Below, one piece after another: positions 25,801-36,419 of a stretch of DNA of 64,000 nt. This DNA is from Mesorhizobium sp. M00.F.Ca.ET.216.01.1.1. GTDB taxonomy: Bacteria; Pseudomonadota; Alphaproteobacteria; Rhizobiales; Rhizobiaceae. Positions within the stretch are counted from its first letter, which is position 1, and each line of letters opens with the position of its first letter. The position numbers and the translations under genes are program-made. Location of the stretch: the NCBI RefSeq assembly GCF_004010325.2, contig NZ_SADR02000008.1, positions 62,001-126,000 on the forward strand. Reading direction: 5' to 3'. The notes under the pieces were generated by a model. The model searched no databases. It was not told the DNA's origin and saw nothing but the letters and a program-made list of their open reading frames with translations.

Positions 25801-28800
25801 ACGCAGGAACGGATCGGGATAGATCAGGTAGCGCGCCAGTTTCTGCACATTGGCGGCATCGGTCAGGCTGAGGCCGAGGTGACGGGTCTGCACCTGCGAA
25901 CGGGTCCAGGCGAGCATCGCCTGGCGGGCAAAGCTTTCCGGATGATCGAGCCGCGCGATGGCTTCGTCCAGTTCGGCACGGTTGGCGCCGACGATGGTCC
26001 AGAAGGTCAGCGAGATCTTCTTGTTGGCCGGCACGCGCACTTGCCGGCGAAGTGCTCCGACCGGGTCCAGCGTAAAGCCGGAGTGGCCGCCGAGCCTGGC
26101 ACCGGGATCGAACGCGGCGGCATCTGAGATGGTGCGGCCACGACCGATGAAGGCACGGCGGTCGGTCTCCGCCTCGGCGTCGCGCGCCGGTCCTGACGGA
26201 TCGGTGACGAAATGCACCATGGTGACGTCGGGCTCGTGCTTCTCCCGCTTGCTCCTTGTGGCGAAGATCGCGCCGTTGTTCGCGGCGATTTCCGTTTCCA
26301 CGAACATCTTCGAGAAGGCCGGATGTGCGTAGTCCGACGCTTCGGAGCCCAGCACCAGCTCGGCAAAGGAGGTCACTTCGATGTGCCGGTCGGTGGCGCC
26401 GTCATTGTAGAGCGTCACCCGCCGGCCTTCGCCGTTGCCTTCCGAGATGACGATGCATTCGACCTCCGAACGCAACAATCCCACCGATTTGACGAAGCTC
26501 GCCTTGTCGTCGGAGAACAGCGTCTGCACGCGCTCGTCCGTTGCGCGCTTCGGCTCGGCCGTGGCTGACCACCAGTCGCCGGTGCTCGCGTCGCGCAGGA
26601 AGATATAGGAGCCGAGCCGGTCCTCTGTCGGGTCCGGCTGCCAGCGCGTGACGGCAAGCTCGCCCCAACGGCTGTAGCCCGAGCCGGTCGCGGTGACCAT
26701 GACCGAGTAACGGCCGTTGGACATGACGCTGGTCGAACGCAGCGCCCTGATCGGATCGAGCACGACGCGCATGTCCGGGCTCTCGATCTCGGTTTCGTCC
26801 TTCGAGCGTTCGTCGGCCTCGGTCCTGACGGTCGCGGTCGGGATGTCGCGCGGCGCCCTTTCCTGCAGCAGCAGCTCGGCCGATTCGATCACCGGATCGC
26901 TGTGGAAGCGATCCCGCAGCCGGCCCTCGAAGATGGCGTCGGCAACGGCGGCGATCGACATGCCCGAATGGTGGGCCATGTAGTTCAGCACGACGGCGTG
27001 GTCGGTGCCTTCAGGCACGCGCTGCGGCGTGAAATCGACCGCATCGTAAAAGCCGTGTCGGCCGAGCGCGCCGATCGCCCTCAGCCTGGCCAGGTTCTGG
27101 ACGGATTCGCGCGGCGTGAACTGCGCCGCCAGCACCGTCGCGTAAGGCGCGATCACCGTGTTCTGGCCTAGACCGCGCTTGAGGCCGAGCCCGGGCACGC
27201 CGAAATTGGTGTACTGGTAGGTCAGCTCGCGGTCGCGGGCGTTGTAGGCCGCTTCCGAAATCCCCCATGGCACGCTCTTCGAGCGGGCGTACTGGATCTG
27301 GCGCTTGATGATCAGCTTGCTGGTCTGGTTGAGGAGGCTGCCATGCGGCTCCTTCATCACCAGCGGCGGCATCAGGTACTCGAACATCGAGCCCGACCAG
27401 GACATCAGCGCGCCTTGGAAACCGATCTCGACGATCGGCCGGCCGAGCCGGAACCAGTGTTCGGTCGGCAGGTCGCCCTTGGCGATGGCGAACAGGCTGG
27501 TCAGCCGCGCCTCGGAGGCCAGGAGATCGTAGCAGCTTTCGTCGAGCTGGTGTTCCTCGACCCTGTAGCCGATCGACAGCAGCTTGCGCTCCTGCCGCAT
27601 CAGGAAGGAGAAATCCATCTCGAAGGCGAAGCGACGCGCACGCTCGCGCAAGGTCAGCAGCTTGGCGCGCAAAGCCTCGACGGCGTTGTCGTCGCTATGC
27701 GCATCGTGGACATGCGCTTCGCAGGTGGCCTCCAACCTTGCTGCCCAGTCGGCGATGACATCGCTGCGCGGCGACGCGGCCTCGGTGTGGATTGCGGCGG
27801 CGAGCTTGCGGATCTCACCGGCCAGCACGGCCAGGTTGATGGTGCGGATGGACGCCATCTCGGGCTGTGCTTTGATCGACAGGACCGCGCGCCGCATGCC
27901 GTCGAGGCGATCGGCCAGCCGCTGGCGTAGCGGCCGCAACTGACGGCGGTCGTCGGGCAGTTCCTCGAGGCTTTCGTCGAGGATCGTCACCGTGTCGAGG
28001 ATGCCTTCGAAATCTCCCTGGAGGTGGACGGAAGGCGCTTCCGCCCATTCGGTACAGGCCGCGGCCACCGCCACCAGATGGCCGGCAAGGTTGCCGCTGT
28101 CGACGGCCGAGATATAGAGCGGATAGAGCGGCTTCAGCGTCGTCGTGTCGTACCAGTTGAAGAGATGGCCGCGGCTGCGCGGCATGCTCTCGATCGTCGT
28201 CATCGTCGCGTCGATGCGGGTGATGGCGTCGGACAGGCTGATCCAGCCGAAATCGCGCGCTGAAATCACGGACAGGAGATAAACGCCGATGTTGGTCGGC
28301 GAGGTGCGCGGCGCCACCACCGGCGCCGGGCTTTCCTGGAAATTGTCGGGCGGCAGGTTGTGGTGCTCGGCCGTCACGAAGGTCTCGAAATAATGCCAGG
28401 TGCGCCGGGCGATGGTGCGCAGCGCGTGGATGTCGGCCGCCGATATGCGCAGACGGTCTTCGGTTTCGGCCGAACGGCTGATCCAGCAGGCGATGGCCGG
28501 CGAGCCGATCCAGAACAGCGCGAAGAAGAAGGCGACGAAGGCGCCGGTGGAATCGGCCAGCACCGGAATGGCAAGGCCGACGACACCGATGACCACCGCG
28601 CCATACATCAAGCCGTAATAGGCGGCGAGATCGTGATCGCCGTTCCTGTGCGCCTGCGAGGCGGTGCGCCATTCGAGCAGGTTCTGGCGGCTGACGAACA
28701 GGCGGTAGAACGTGCGGATAACGGCATCGCCCATCATCCAGGCAAGATGGGCCATCAGCACGATCTTCAGTGCCACCAGGGCAGTGCCAAAGACAACGTC

Positions 28801-31443
28801 GCGCGTCAACGCCGAGAAATGCCCGCGCGGCGTCTGGTCGCCGCTCTTCGGCAGGATGGCGTTGACGATATCGAAGGTCGGCGCCATGAACAGCGTCAGG
28901 ATCAGCAGTGCTTGCCATTGCGCCGCTTGCGTGAAGGGCAGCAGCGTCCAGCCGGCGATCGCCGCCATCACCCAGAGGATCGGCGTCAGCGAGCGGCGCA
29001 AATTGTCGACCATCTTCCAGCGCGACAGCGCCGGCACGCCTGAGCGCGGATCGAGGATGAAGCCGAGAAGCTGCCAGTCGCCGCGCGCCCAGCGATGGTG
29101 GCGCGACGCGTCGACGGAATAGCGGGTCGGGTAGTCCTCGACGAGCTCGACGTCGGTGACCAGCGCCGCGCGTGCCAGCGCGCCTTCGAGCAGGTCGTGG
29201 CTGAGGATGGTGTTTTCCTCGATACGATCCTTCAGCGCCGCCTCGAAGGCGTCGACGTGATAGAGGCCCTTGCCGGTGAAGGAGCCGTCGCCGAAGACGT
29301 CCTGATAAAGGTCCGACACGGCAAAGACGTAGGGATCGAGGCCGCGATTGGCGGAAAAGACCCGCTGGAAGAACGATGCCTCGTCGCCGCTGGTCAGCGA
29401 CGCGGTAATGCGCGGCTGCAAGATGGTGTAGCCTGCTGTGACCAGGCGCTTGGCCGCATCGAAATGCGGACGGTTGAGCGGGTGGCAAAGCTTGCCGACC
29501 AGTGTGGCAACGGCGTCGCGGGTGGTGCGCGTATCGGCATCGAGCGTCATCACATGGACGACATTTTCGGGCAGCGGCATCTCGAGCGGCAGGAAGGTGG
29601 TATCACTGTCGCCACGCAACAGAAGGTTCAGCTCGTGCAGCTTGCCACGCTTGCGTTCCCAGCCCATCCAGCAGCCTTGGGCGGAATTGAAGAGCCGCCG
29701 CCGGTGCAGGACATAGAAGCGCGGCGCGCCTTCCGACGGATAACGGGCGTTCAGCCGGGCGATCTCGTCGCGGGCAAATTGCAGGATCTCGATATCCGCG
29801 GCATCGATTTCGGTCTTGCTGTCCGGCCAGTCCGAAAGCAGCGCGAAATGGATTGGGTCGGCCGTGTTGGCCAGGTGATGCACTTCGATGTTGCGGATGT
29901 TCTCCTCGACGTCGTCGCGCGAACCGATCAGCGACGGCACCACGACCAGCGTGCGCGCCTCGGCCGGCATGCCATGCTTGTAGTCATAGCCGATGAGCAG
30001 CGTCGGCTTCAGGAACTGCGATACGACGGTGTTGAAGAAGGCCAGCGCGCCTTCGCTGGCCGGCACGGCAAACAGCGCCAGCATCAGTACGATCGACGGC
30101 ACGGACAGGCCAAGACTGGCAAGCGCGTTGCCGGAGAGGACCAGGAGCAGTACCGTCAGCGCGAATACCGGCACGACGATGCCCAGCCAGCCGGTCTTGC
30201 GGAACGCCCGCTTGGTCGCGACGCTGACGGTCGGCCGATAGCCGATCGCCTGTTCCAGCTCCAGCCGGCGCGGGCCGACCAAAAAAAAGCCGACGTCGGT
30301 GTGCACCGGCGGATCGGTATCGGCGACGGGGACCTCGGCTCCGGAAGCGTCGACGATCGAGGCATGGCCGGCGAGCTCGATCGCCTTTTCGGCGACGCGA
30401 AATTCGGAAAGTTCGGAGCGGCGCGCCAGTTGCTCGATGGCGGTCCGGTACTGGTCGCGCGAGAAGAAATCGAGCGAAGCGAAATCGGTGCGCTCACGCA
30501 GAAGGGTATCGATGCGGCTGACGCCTTCGAACCAGACCGTCCAGTCGACGTCGTTGATGAGCCTGAGACCGCGGATGATGTTGCCGGTCGTCACATTGCC
30601 GCCGGACAGCGTGCGATGCTCGCTGATGATGATTTCCTCGGCGTCGGAGCCGATCCTCTCAAGCTCACCTTCCAGCCATTCCAGCGCCCTGCCGGCATTC
30701 TGCGATCCGTCGCGCAGCCGGTAGAGCAGTTGGGTGGCAAAGGTGGTGTCCTGGGCATGGGGGCCATAATGCGACAGGATCGCCTGCCGGTCGGCGCTGT
30801 CGTCGGTCGCCAGCACGCGGTCGGCAACCTCGTTTGCGATCTGGCGCAAATGGCGGGTGCGATTGACGCGCACCGCGATGCGGCGAAGATTTTCGATCAG
30901 AACGAAGCGCAACAGTGACGGCAGCGCCCACAGCTCACCGATCTTGAGCGGTTCGACGGACTGAAAGCCCTCGACGATCGCCTTGAACATCGTCGCCGAG
31001 ACGGAACTGTCGGAATGGGCGACATAGGTCCAGGCCAGCGCCAGCGCGCGCGGCATGCTGGTTCCGTCGGACAGTTTCAGGATCGGCAACTGCCGGTAGA
31101 AGCGGCGCGGCAGGTCGCGTTTGACCTGGAAAATGGTTTCCTCTACCAGATAATTGTTGTCGAGCAGCCATTGCGCCGCCGGCGTGATCGTTTCCCCCCT
31201 CGCCTGGGCGGCGTTAGTCGAGCGGTAGACGTCGAGAATCTTCCGGGCGCTGTCGCGGACGCGTGCCTGGAAGTCGAACGGCGTCAGGCCGAACAAATCC
31301 TTCACGTCGCCGCTGGCAAGGCTTTCACCCAGTGCGCGCAGGCGGTCTTCCGGCAGGAAATTGGAGCGTATCGGCTCGTCCGTGACAGCCGGGAAGCTCG
31401 TGCTCGCCTTGTTGATCTGTGCGGGATTCGTCTGGATATTCAT
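22855..31443 (-). CDS. ndvB: Cyclic beta-1,2-glucan synthase
   Basis: 2862 residues, about the length of Sinorhizobium NdvB. This inner-membrane enzyme makes the periplasmic cyclic glucan needed for hypo-osmotic adaptation, motility and host infection. Domains in order: an N-terminal region and membrane helices; a family 84 glycosyltransferase (VVVPSLIGSRDDVEENIRN; MTLDADTRTT; RHHRWARGDWQ); more helices; a central cyclising glycoamylase-like domain (ISARDFGWISLSDAITR); and a C-terminal family 94 phosphorylase domain (GGDWNDGMNRVG) that controls chain length. The start is the ATG at 31443; a GTG at 31485 would add 14 residues. ndvA follows downstream. Confidence 0.97.
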   Translation of the reverse strand: MNIQTNPAQINKASTSFPAVTDEPIRSNFLPEDRLRALGESLASGDVKDLFGLTPFDFQARVRDSARKILDVYRSTNAAQARGETITPAAQWLLDNNYLVEETIFQVKRDLPRRFYRQLPILKLSDGTSMPRALALAWTYVAHSDSSVSATMFKAIVEGFQSVEPLKIGELWALPSLLRFVLIENLRRIAVRVNRTRHLRQIANEVADRVLATDDSADRQAILSHYGPHAQDTTFATQLLYRLRDGSQNAGRALEWLEGELERIGSDAEEIIISEHRTLSGGNVTTGNIIRGLRLINDVDWTVWFEGVSRIDTLLRERTDFASLDFFSRDQYRTAIEQLARRSELSEFRVAEKAIELAGHASIVDASGAEVPVADTDPPVHTDVGFFLVGPRRLELEQAIGYRPTVSVATKRAFRKTGWLGIVVPVFALTVLLLVLSGNALASLGLSVPSIVLMLALFAVPASEGALAFFNTVVSQFLKPTLLIGYDYKHGMPAEARTLVVVPSLIGSRDDVEENIRNIEVHHLANTADPIHFALLSDWPDSKTEIDAADIEILQFARDEIARLNARYPSEGAPRFYVLHRRRLFNSAQGCWMGWERKRGKLHELNLLLRGDSDTTFLPLEMPLPENVVHVMTLDADTRTTRDAVATLVGKLCHPLNRPHFDAAKRLVTAGYTILQPRITASLTSGDEASFFQRVFSANRGLDPYVFAVSDLYQDVFGDGSFTGKGLYHVDAFEAALKDRIEENTILSHDLLEGALARAALVTDVELVEDYPTRYSVDASRHHRWARGDWQLLGFILDPRSGVPALSRWKMVDNLRRSLTPILWVMAAIAGWTLLPFTQAAQWQALLILTLFMAPTFDIVNAILPKSGDQTPRGHFSALTRDVVFGTALVALKIVLMAHLAWMMGDAVIRTFYRLFVSRQNLLEWRTASQAHRNGDHDLAAYYGLMYGAVVIGVVGLAIPVLADSTGAFVAFFFALFWIGSPAIACWISRSAETEDRLRISAADIHALRTIARRTWHYFETFVTAEHHNLPPDNFQESPAPVVAPRTSPTNIGVYLLSVISARDFGWISLSDAITRIDATMTTIESMPRSRGHLFNWYDTTTLKPLYPLYISAVDSGNLAGHLVAVAAACTEWAEAPSVHLQGDFEGILDTVTILDESLEELPDDRRQLRPLRQRLADRLDGMRRAVLSIKAQPEMASIRTINLAVLAGEIRKLAAAIHTEAASPRSDVIADWAARLEATCEAHVHDAHSDDNAVEALRAKLLTLRERARRFAFEMDFSFLMRQERKLLSIGYRVEEHQLDESCYDLLASEARLTSLFAIAKGDLPTEHWFRLGRPIVEIGFQGALMSWSGSMFEYLMPPLVMKEPHGSLLNQTSKLIIKRQIQYARSKSVPWGISEAAYNARDRELTYQYTNFGVPGLGLKRGLGQNTVIAPYATVLAAQFTPRESVQNLARLRAIGALGRHGFYDAVDFTPQRVPEGTDHAVVLNYMAHHSGMSIAAVADAIFEGRLRDRFHSDPVIESAELLLQERAPRDIPTATVRTEADERSKDETEIESPDMRVVLDPIRALRSTSVMSNGRYSVMVTATGSGYSRWGELAVTRWQPDPTEDRLGSYIFLRDASTGDWWSATAEPKRATDERVQTLFSDDKASFVKSVGLLRSEVECIVISEGNGEGRRVTLYNDGATDRHIEVTSFAELVLGSEASDYAHPAFSKMFVETEIAANNGAIFATRSKREKHEPDVTMVHFVTDPSGPARDAEAETDRRAFIGRGRTISDAAAFDPGARLGGHSGFTLDPVGALRRQVRVPANKKISLTFWTIVGANRAELDEAIARLDHPESFARQAMLAWTRSQVQTRHLGLSLTDAANVQKLARYLIYPDPFLRLPAGSIASGLGKQSSLWPTSISGDFPIFLVRIGDVADLEIVAQALRFQEYMRARGMMIDFVVVNEQASSYVQDLQRALETLCENSRLRGKELGPRQHIFAVRRDLMDEATYKTLLAAARVVLHTRNGTIFDQLERAEAAALQARDALLPAGAAALREPSLPAPTPPASAVPALVDASADGSGLSNWNGFGGFDSDGRHYVVRLAGRRTTPQPWINVISNASFGFHVSAEGAAFTWSRNSRDYQLTPWSNDPVTNRPGEGIYIYDHASGKAFSPLAAVVRDPATTYETWHGQGFSTFRSKRGPLSMDLTHVVDPVDPVKITRLRIQNAGSVPARLRVYAYAEWVLGGHRSHTASTIIPSRDAAAGALLAQNPYGLDFGERVAFLAAAGTVHSVTADRGEFIGRHGTSEFPHAVLSGAGLSGRVEAGDDPCAAIASDIDIPAGGDVTLLWLLGDAASSKEASALVQQHRGKDFDQRLADNERAWRGFLDTVQVETPDKALDAMVNHWLPYQSLACRIRARSAFYQASGAFGFRDQLQDTLALLAHDPKLARDQILNAARRQFPEGDVQHWWLPRTDAGVRTMISDDVVWLAHATAHYLQVTGDTAILAEQLPFIDGQELGEGEHDAFFIPEVSKATASLYDHCARALDLAVKRSSSAGLPLILGGDWNDGMNRVGEQGKGESVWLGWFLLKTLGDFAAVAKAQGDTKRAQAWTRHADVLKRALENTAWDGQWYRRGSFDDGTPLGSRSSEECKIDSIAQSWSVLSGEGDPARSTTAMQQATKLLVDDELKIVKLFTPPFSRTEKDPGYIKSYPPGVRENGGQYTHAATWFVIALAEMGRTDEAYRCLSMLNPVNHALDKAAAEQYRVEPYIVAADIYAGEGKGGRGGWTWYTGSAGWLYRAAVESILGIERRGQRIQFRPKLPSHWDGYSATLKMLGAEIKVRVVRDKKAKAVSLEVNGTKTKASSFEPKAGDKAEVVVRIPT

Positions 31444-31711
31444 TGAAAATTCCGTAAGGGGGCACCTCTGCGGCGTCACCGCCACGGCAATGTCCCTAAA
31501 ACCGATTCAAATGCAATTGGTTGCATCGCGAACACTTGGCCGAAAGTTTGTCTCCGCACCACGACAGGGCGTCATCTTTCGACAACTGGAGGACGAGCGC
31601 CTCACGCTCCCGTCCGGGTTTGATCGACGGAAGGAATCGGGCTTTTTCGTGATGCAGGCAACAGCTTACGCGATATTTTGCCAGCGTCGCGATCATGTTT
31701 CGAAACAAGCG

Positions 31712-32299
31712 TTAATCGTTGCCGGCAACACGATGGATGCGAACGACGAACAGCGTCGCGTCCTCAGCCGGCTCCAGGCGCAGTTTTGGCGCCCCCTGCC
31801 CGAGCAGGAGCGCATCGAGTGGCCCGATACGGACAGATTCGTCGCCGGTCACGGTGATGCCGCCGCCGAGGGACAGGATAAGGGTTGTGTCGGCCACTGG
31901 CTGGACGTCCGTGGGAGCCGAAATGACAAGACGCTCCACCACATGGATCATCCGTCCGCGCTGAGTCATGACGTTGAGATCGGTGATCGGACCGGCTATC
32001 AGCGCAGCCCCGGTCGGCACGTCGGCCGAAAAGGAAAACGGGGCGGAGGCGCCCGTCAGCTCCGTCGGTGAATGGCCGGCGACATCAAGCACGATCCCCT
32101 GTCCTGCCAGCACGGCGAGCGTGCGGTCGACACCGGCAAAGCTGGAGAACGGTCCGCTACATTCGACCCTCGCCATGGAGACGCGCCAGTCGAAATCGTC
32201 GAGCCCTGCGCCATCAGGCGAGATGGCGATTTCCGTCGTCACGCCGCCGCCGTTCTTCCACGGCATCGAGCGGTATTCGGCGGCCCGAAGGATGCGCAA
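31712..32299 (-). CDS. hutD: HutD-family protein
   Basis: 195 residues if translation begins at the TTG at 32299. Family features are RILRAAEYRSMPWKNGGGVT, EIAISPDG and DFDWRVSMARVECSGPFS. HutD is a bicupin thought to limit histidine catabolism, perhaps by binding formimino- or formylglutamate. Its start lies 9 bp after the hutU stop, so it is the last gene of the minus-strand hut operon. No strong ribosome site precedes the TTG; the ATG at 32265 would remove conserved residues. Confidence 0.88.
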   Translation of the reverse strand: MRILRAAEYRSMPWKNGGGVTTEIAISPDGAGLDDFDWRVSMARVECSGPFSSFAGVDRTLAVLAGQGIVLDVAGHSPTELTGASAPFSFSADVPTGAALIAGPITDLNVMTQRGRMIHVVERLVISAPTDVQPVADTTLILSLGGGITVTGDESVRIGPLDALLLGQGAPKLRLEPAEDATLFVVRIHRVAGND

Positions 32300-32307
32300 G
32301 GCGCGGC

Positions 32308-33978
32308 TCAGCCGAGGATGCCCGGCAGATTGAGCTGGTGCTCCCTGGCGCAGGCGATCGCGATGTCGTAGCCGGCATCGGCGTGACGCATGACGCCGGT
32401 CGCCGGGTCGTTCCACAAGACCCGCTTCAGGCGTTTTGCCGCTTCGCGCGTACCGTCGGCGACGATGACCATGCCGGCATGCTGGGAAAAACCCATGCCG
32501 ACACCGCCGCCATGATGCAGCGACACCCAGGTGGCGCCGGAGGCAGTGTTGAGCAGCGCGTTGAGCAACGGCCAGTCGGACACGGCATCGGAGCCGTCCT
32601 TCATCGATTCGGTCTCGCGGTTCGGCGAGGCGACCGAGCCGGAATCGAGGTGGTCGCGACCAATGACCACCGGTGCCTTCAGTTCGCCCTTCGCCACCAT
32701 CTCGTTGAAGGCGAGGCCGAGCCGGTGGCGGTCGCCGAGGCCGACCCAGCAGATGCGCGCCGGCAGGCCCTGGAAAGCGATGCGCTCGCGTGCCATGTCG
32801 AGCCAGTTGTGCAGATGGGTGTTGCCGGGTGTCAGCTCGCGCACTTTGGCGTCGGTCTTGTAGATGTCCTCGGGATCGCCGGAGAGCGCCGCCCAGCGGA
32901 ACGGGCCGATGCCGCGGCAAAACAGCGGGCGGATATAGGCCGGCACGAATCCCGGAAAGGCAAAGGCGTTCTCGAACCCTTCCTCCTTCGCCACCTGGCG
33001 AATGTTGTTGCCGTAGTCGAGCGTCGGAACGCCGGCGTTCCAGAACGCCACCATCGCCTCAACATGCTCGCGCATCGATGACCGCGCTGCCTTTTCGACC
33101 GCTTTCGGATCGGATGTCCGCTTCTCGCGCCATTCGGCAAGCGACCAACCCTTGGGCAGGTAGCCGTTCAACGGGTCATGTGCCGAGGTCTGGTCGGTGA
33201 CCAGGTCGGGCCGCACGCCGCGCCGCACCAGTTCCGGCACGAGCTCGGCGGCGTTGCCGACCAGGCCGACCGACTTCGCCTCGCCGGCCCGGGTCCAGCG
33301 CTCGATCTTTTCCAGCGCCTCGTCCAGCGTATCTGCGCGCTCGTCGACATAGCGGGTGCGCAACCGGAAATCGATGCGGTCGGGATCGCATTCGATGGCA
33401 AGGCAGCAGGCGCCAGCCATCACCGCGGCGAGCGGCTGGGCGCCGCCCATGCCGCCAAGGCCGCCGGTCAGGATCCACTTGCCCTTGAGATCGCCGCCAT
33501 AATGCTGGCGGCCGGCCTCGACGAAGGTCTCGTAGGTGCCCTGCACAATGCCTTGCGTGCCGATGTAGATCCACGAGCCGGCCGTCATCTGGCCGTACAT
33601 CATCAGGCCCCTTCTATCGAGCTCGTTGAATTTTTCCCACGTCGCCCAGTGCGGCACGAGGTTGGAATTGGCGATCAGCACGCGCGGCGCATCGGCGTGG
33701 GTGCGAAACACGCCGACGGGCTTGCCGGACTGCACCAGCAACGTCTCGTCGTCTCCAAGCGTCTTCAGCGAGGCGACGATGCGGTCGAAATCGTTCCAGG
33801 TGCGCGCCGCCCGGCCGATGCCGCCATAGACGACCAACTCGTTGGGGTTTTCGGCGACGTCCGGATCGAGGTTGTTCATCAGCATGCGCAACGGCGCTTC
33901 CGTCAGCCAAGTGCGGGCGTTGAGCTCGCTGCCGCGCGGGCTGCGGACTTCGCGGATGTTGTGGCGAGGATCGGTCAT
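32308..33978 (-). CDS. hutU: Urocanate hydratase
   Basis: 556 residues, full length. It converts urocanate to imidazolone propionate with a tightly bound NAD. Characteristic segments are [32 protein letters not shown] and [22 protein letters not shown] precedes the ATG at 33978. It is the second step of histidine degradation and follows hutG by 40 bp in the operon. Confidence 0.97.
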   Translation of the reverse strand: MTDPRHNIREVRSPRGSELNARTWLTEAPLRMLMNNLDPDVAENPNELVVYGGIGRAARTWNDFDRIVASLKTLGDDETLLVQSGKPVGVFRTHADAPRVLIANSNLVPHWATWEKFNELDRRGLMMYGQMTAGSWIYIGTQGIVQGTYETFVEAGRQHYGGDLKGKWILTGGLGGMGGAQPLAAVMAGACCLAIECDPDRIDFRLRTRYVDERADTLDEALEKIERWTRAGEAKSVGLVGNAAELVPELVRRGVRPDLVTDQTSAHDPLNGYLPKGWSLAEWREKRTSDPKAVEKAARSSMREHVEAMVAFWNAGVPTLDYGNNIRQVAKEEGFENAFAFPGFVPAYIRPLFCRGIGPFRWAALSGDPEDIYKTDAKVRELTPGNTHLHNWLDMARERIAFQGLPARICWVGLGDRHRLGLAFNEMVAKGELKAPVVIGRDHLDSGSVASPNRETESMKDGSDAVSDWPLLNALLNTASGATWVSLHHGGGVGMGFSQHAGMVIVADGTREAAKRLKRVLWNDPATGVMRHADAGYDIAIACAREHQLNLPGILG

Positions 33979-34018
33979 GGCGTCATTGTCCTTTTCGAAT
34001 GAGGTGCACGGCGGCGCG

Positions 34019-34837
34019 TCAGCGCTCAGCCCAGTCGATCGCGCTTTCCAAAATATTTTTCAGCGTGACGCGGATCGGCAGGGCGAAGTCGGCATCGTAA
34101 GGCACCGGCCAATTGACGGGCTCGCCCTTCCCCTCGGGCTCGCGCATATAGCCGCGGTTGGAGAGTTCCATCTGCAGGGCATGGACGCCATTTTGCGGCT
34201 GGCCGAAATGGCGCGTGATCCAGCCGCCCTTGAAGCGGCCGTTGATCACAAAAGTCTCGCCGGTCTCGGCCAGGATCTGGCCGACCATTGCCTGCAGGGC
34301 CGGATCGGCGCTCTTGCCGTCATTGGTGCCGAGATTGAAGACCGGCAACGTGCCCTCGAACAGGCGCGGCAGCACCGAGCGGATCGAATGGCAGTCGTAG
34401 ACGACGATCCTCTCGTGCAAGACGCGCAGCCGGTCAATCTCGGCCTGCAAGGCGGCATGATAGGGCGCGAAGTATTTTTCGCGGCGCTCGTCGATCTCCG
34501 ACGCATCAGGCTCTTCGCCTTCGCGATAGAGCGGATCTCCGTCGAAGGTTTCGGTCGGGCAGAGACCGGTCGTCGCCTGGCCGGGATAGAGCGAGGCGCC
34601 AGACGGGTCGCGATTGACGTCGATGACGGTGCGCGAGATCGCCGTGTGCACCACCGTCGCGCCGAGGTCTTCGGCGAAATCATAGAGCTTGTCGATCCAC
34701 CAGTCGGCATCGCGGCGGCCGAGCCAGGGCGAGACCAGGCGGTTCTCGAGGCCAACGAGGTCGATGCCGGTGTGCGGAATCGAGACCAGCAGGGGCGCCG
34801 CGCCTTGGCTGACGGTGAGCCAGGAGGGTAAAGTCAT
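34019..34837 (-). CDS. hutG: N-formylglutamate deformylase
   Basis: 272 residues of the N-formylglutamate amidohydrolase family. It releases formate and glutamate in the last step of the pathway that uses HutF. Visible features are SIPHTGIDL near residue 20, [29 protein letters not shown] and [12 protein letters not shown]. It lies 46 bp after hutH and before hutU. Its presence with hutF shows the deiminase route rather than the formiminoglutamase route. Confidence 0.95.
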   Translation of the reverse strand: MTLPSWLTVSQGAAPLLVSIPHTGIDLVGLENRLVSPWLGRRDADWWIDKLYDFAEDLGATVVHTAISRTVIDVNRDPSGASLYPGQATTGLCPTETFDGDPLYREGEEPDASEIDERREKYFAPYHAALQAEIDRLRVLHERIVVYDCHSIRSVLPRLFEGTLPVFNLGTNDGKSADPALQAMVGQILAETGETFVINGRFKGGWITRHFGQPQNGVHALQMELSNRGYMREPEGKGEPVNWPVPYDADFALPIRVTLKNILESAIDWAER

Positions 34838-34883
34838 GAGAGATCTCCCTGCCTTGGAACGCGACCTGTGACGGTGTACAGTC

Positions 34884-36419
34884 TCATGACGTAATTCCCG
34901 GCAACTTCACTGCGCCTACCGCTTCCACCGCCGCGCCGCTGCGCACCATGGCAATGGACTTTTCCATGTCGGGGTGAAAGTGCCGGTCGTTGTCGAGATG
35001 CGGAACTTCCGTCCTGACCAGCCTGCGTACCGCTTCAAGTGCTGCACTCGACACCAGCGGTGCGTGGAAATCGCAGCCTTGCGCTGCCGCCAGCAATTCG
35101 ATGCCGATCACGGCGGTCGCATTCTCGACCATGCCGATGAGGCGGCGCGCACCATGCGCGGCCATCGAGACGTGGTCCTCCTGGTTGGCCGAGGTCGGGA
35201 TCGAATCGACGCTGGCCGGATGGGCCTTCTGCTTGTTTTCCGAAACGAGCGCTGCCGCCGTCACCTGCGGGATCATAAAGCCGGAATTCAGCCCCGGCTT
35301 TGGCGTCAGGAACGCCGGCATGCCGGACAGCGCCGGATCGACCAGCATAGCGATGCGCCGCTCCGACAGCGAGCCGATCTCGCAGACGGCGAGCGCGATC
35401 ATGTCGGCGGCGAAAGCCACCGGCTCGGCGTGGAAATTGCCGCCTGACAAAGCTGTGTCGTCGTCGGCGAAGATCAGCGGATTGTCGGTGACGCCGTTGG
35501 CCTCGGTGGCGAGCGTATCGGCGGCCTTGCGCAGCACGTCGAGCGCGGCGCCCATCACCTGTGGCTGGCAGCGCAGGCAGTACGGATCCTGTACGCGCTC
35601 GTCGCCAACCCGGTGCGATTCACGGATAGCGCTGCCGGCCATCAGGTTGCGCAACGCCTCGGCGGTCTCGATCTGGCAGCGATGTTTTCGTAGCAGATGG
35701 ATGCGCGGATCGAAAGGGGCGTCGGAGCCCCTGGCGGCATCGGTCGACAGCGCGCCGGCGACCAGCGCCGATTGGTAGAGCACTTCGGCGTCGAACAGGG
35801 CGGCCAACGCATAGGCGGTCGAGAACTGCGTGCCGTTGAGCAGCGCCAGGCCTTCCTTGGCGCCCAAGGTCACCGGTTCCAGCCCATGCGAGACAAAGGC
35901 GACCTTGGCCGGAAAACGGCCATGCGGAGTGAAGCATTCGCCGACGCCGATCATCACCGCCGTCATATGCGACAGCGGCGCGAGATCGCCGGAAGCGCCG
36001 ACGGAGCCTTGCGCCGGCACCACCGGAATGACGTCGTTGGCCAGCATCGCTTCAAGCAGTTCGACTGTCCCCGGCTGCACGCCGGACGCGCCCTGCGCCA
36101 AGCTAGCCAGCTTCAGCGCCATCATCAGCCGGGCGACCGCGACCGGCATCGGCTCGCCGACACCGGCGGCATGCGACAACACGATGTTTCGCTGCAATGT
36201 TTCGAGGTCGGCGGCGGGGATGCGGACACTGGCCAGCTTACCGAAACCGGTGTTGATGCCATAGACCGGCTCACCCTTGGCGACGATCCTGGCCACCGCC
36301 TCGGCACTGGCCCTGATCTTCGGCCGGCAGGCAGCGTCCAGCTTCGGCACGGCGCCGCGATAGATGGCGCGCCAGTCGGCCAGCGTCGCATTGCCGGGCT
36401 TGAGCTTGAGTTCGGTCAT
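34884..36419 (-). CDS. hutH: Histidine ammonia-lyase
   Basis: 511 residues. The MIO cofactor triad Ala-Ser-Gly is at 142-144 in [14 protein letters not shown], and the catalytic tyrosine is near Y53 ([13 protein letters not shown]). It deaminates histidine to urocanate, the first step. GGAGGGGACA precedes the ATG at 36419, whose first bases overlap the hutI stop (36416-36419), so hutI and hutH are translationally coupled. Upstream in-frame codons lie inside hutI and lack a ribosome site. Confidence 0.97.
   Translation of the reverse strand: MTELKLKPGNATLADWRAIYRGAVPKLDAACRPKIRASAEAVARIVAKGEPVYGINTGFGKLASVRIPAADLETLQRNIVLSHAAGVGEPMPVAVARLMMALKLASLAQGASGVQPGTVELLEAMLANDVIPVVPAQGSVGASGDLAPLSHMTAVMIGVGECFTPHGRFPAKVAFVSHGLEPVTLGAKEGLALLNGTQFSTAYALAALFDAEVLYQSALVAGALSTDAARGSDAPFDPRIHLLRKHRCQIETAEALRNLMAGSAIRESHRVGDERVQDPYCLRCQPQVMGAALDVLRKAADTLATEANGVTDNPLIFADDDTALSGGNFHAEPVAFAADMIALAVCEIGSLSERRIAMLVDPALSGMPAFLTPKPGLNSGFMIPQVTAAALVSENKQKAHPASVDSIPTSANQEDHVSMAAHGARRLIGMVENATAVIGIELLAAAQGCDFHAPLVSSAALEAVRRLVRTEVPHLDNDRHFHPDMEKSIAMVRSGAAVEAVGAVKLPGITS

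Noticed and set aside
29095..30918. 607-codon plus-strand frame opposite ndvB
   Set aside because: Its codons mirror the ndvB reading frame; no ribosome site or recognisable domain. GC-rich genes often have open antisense frames.
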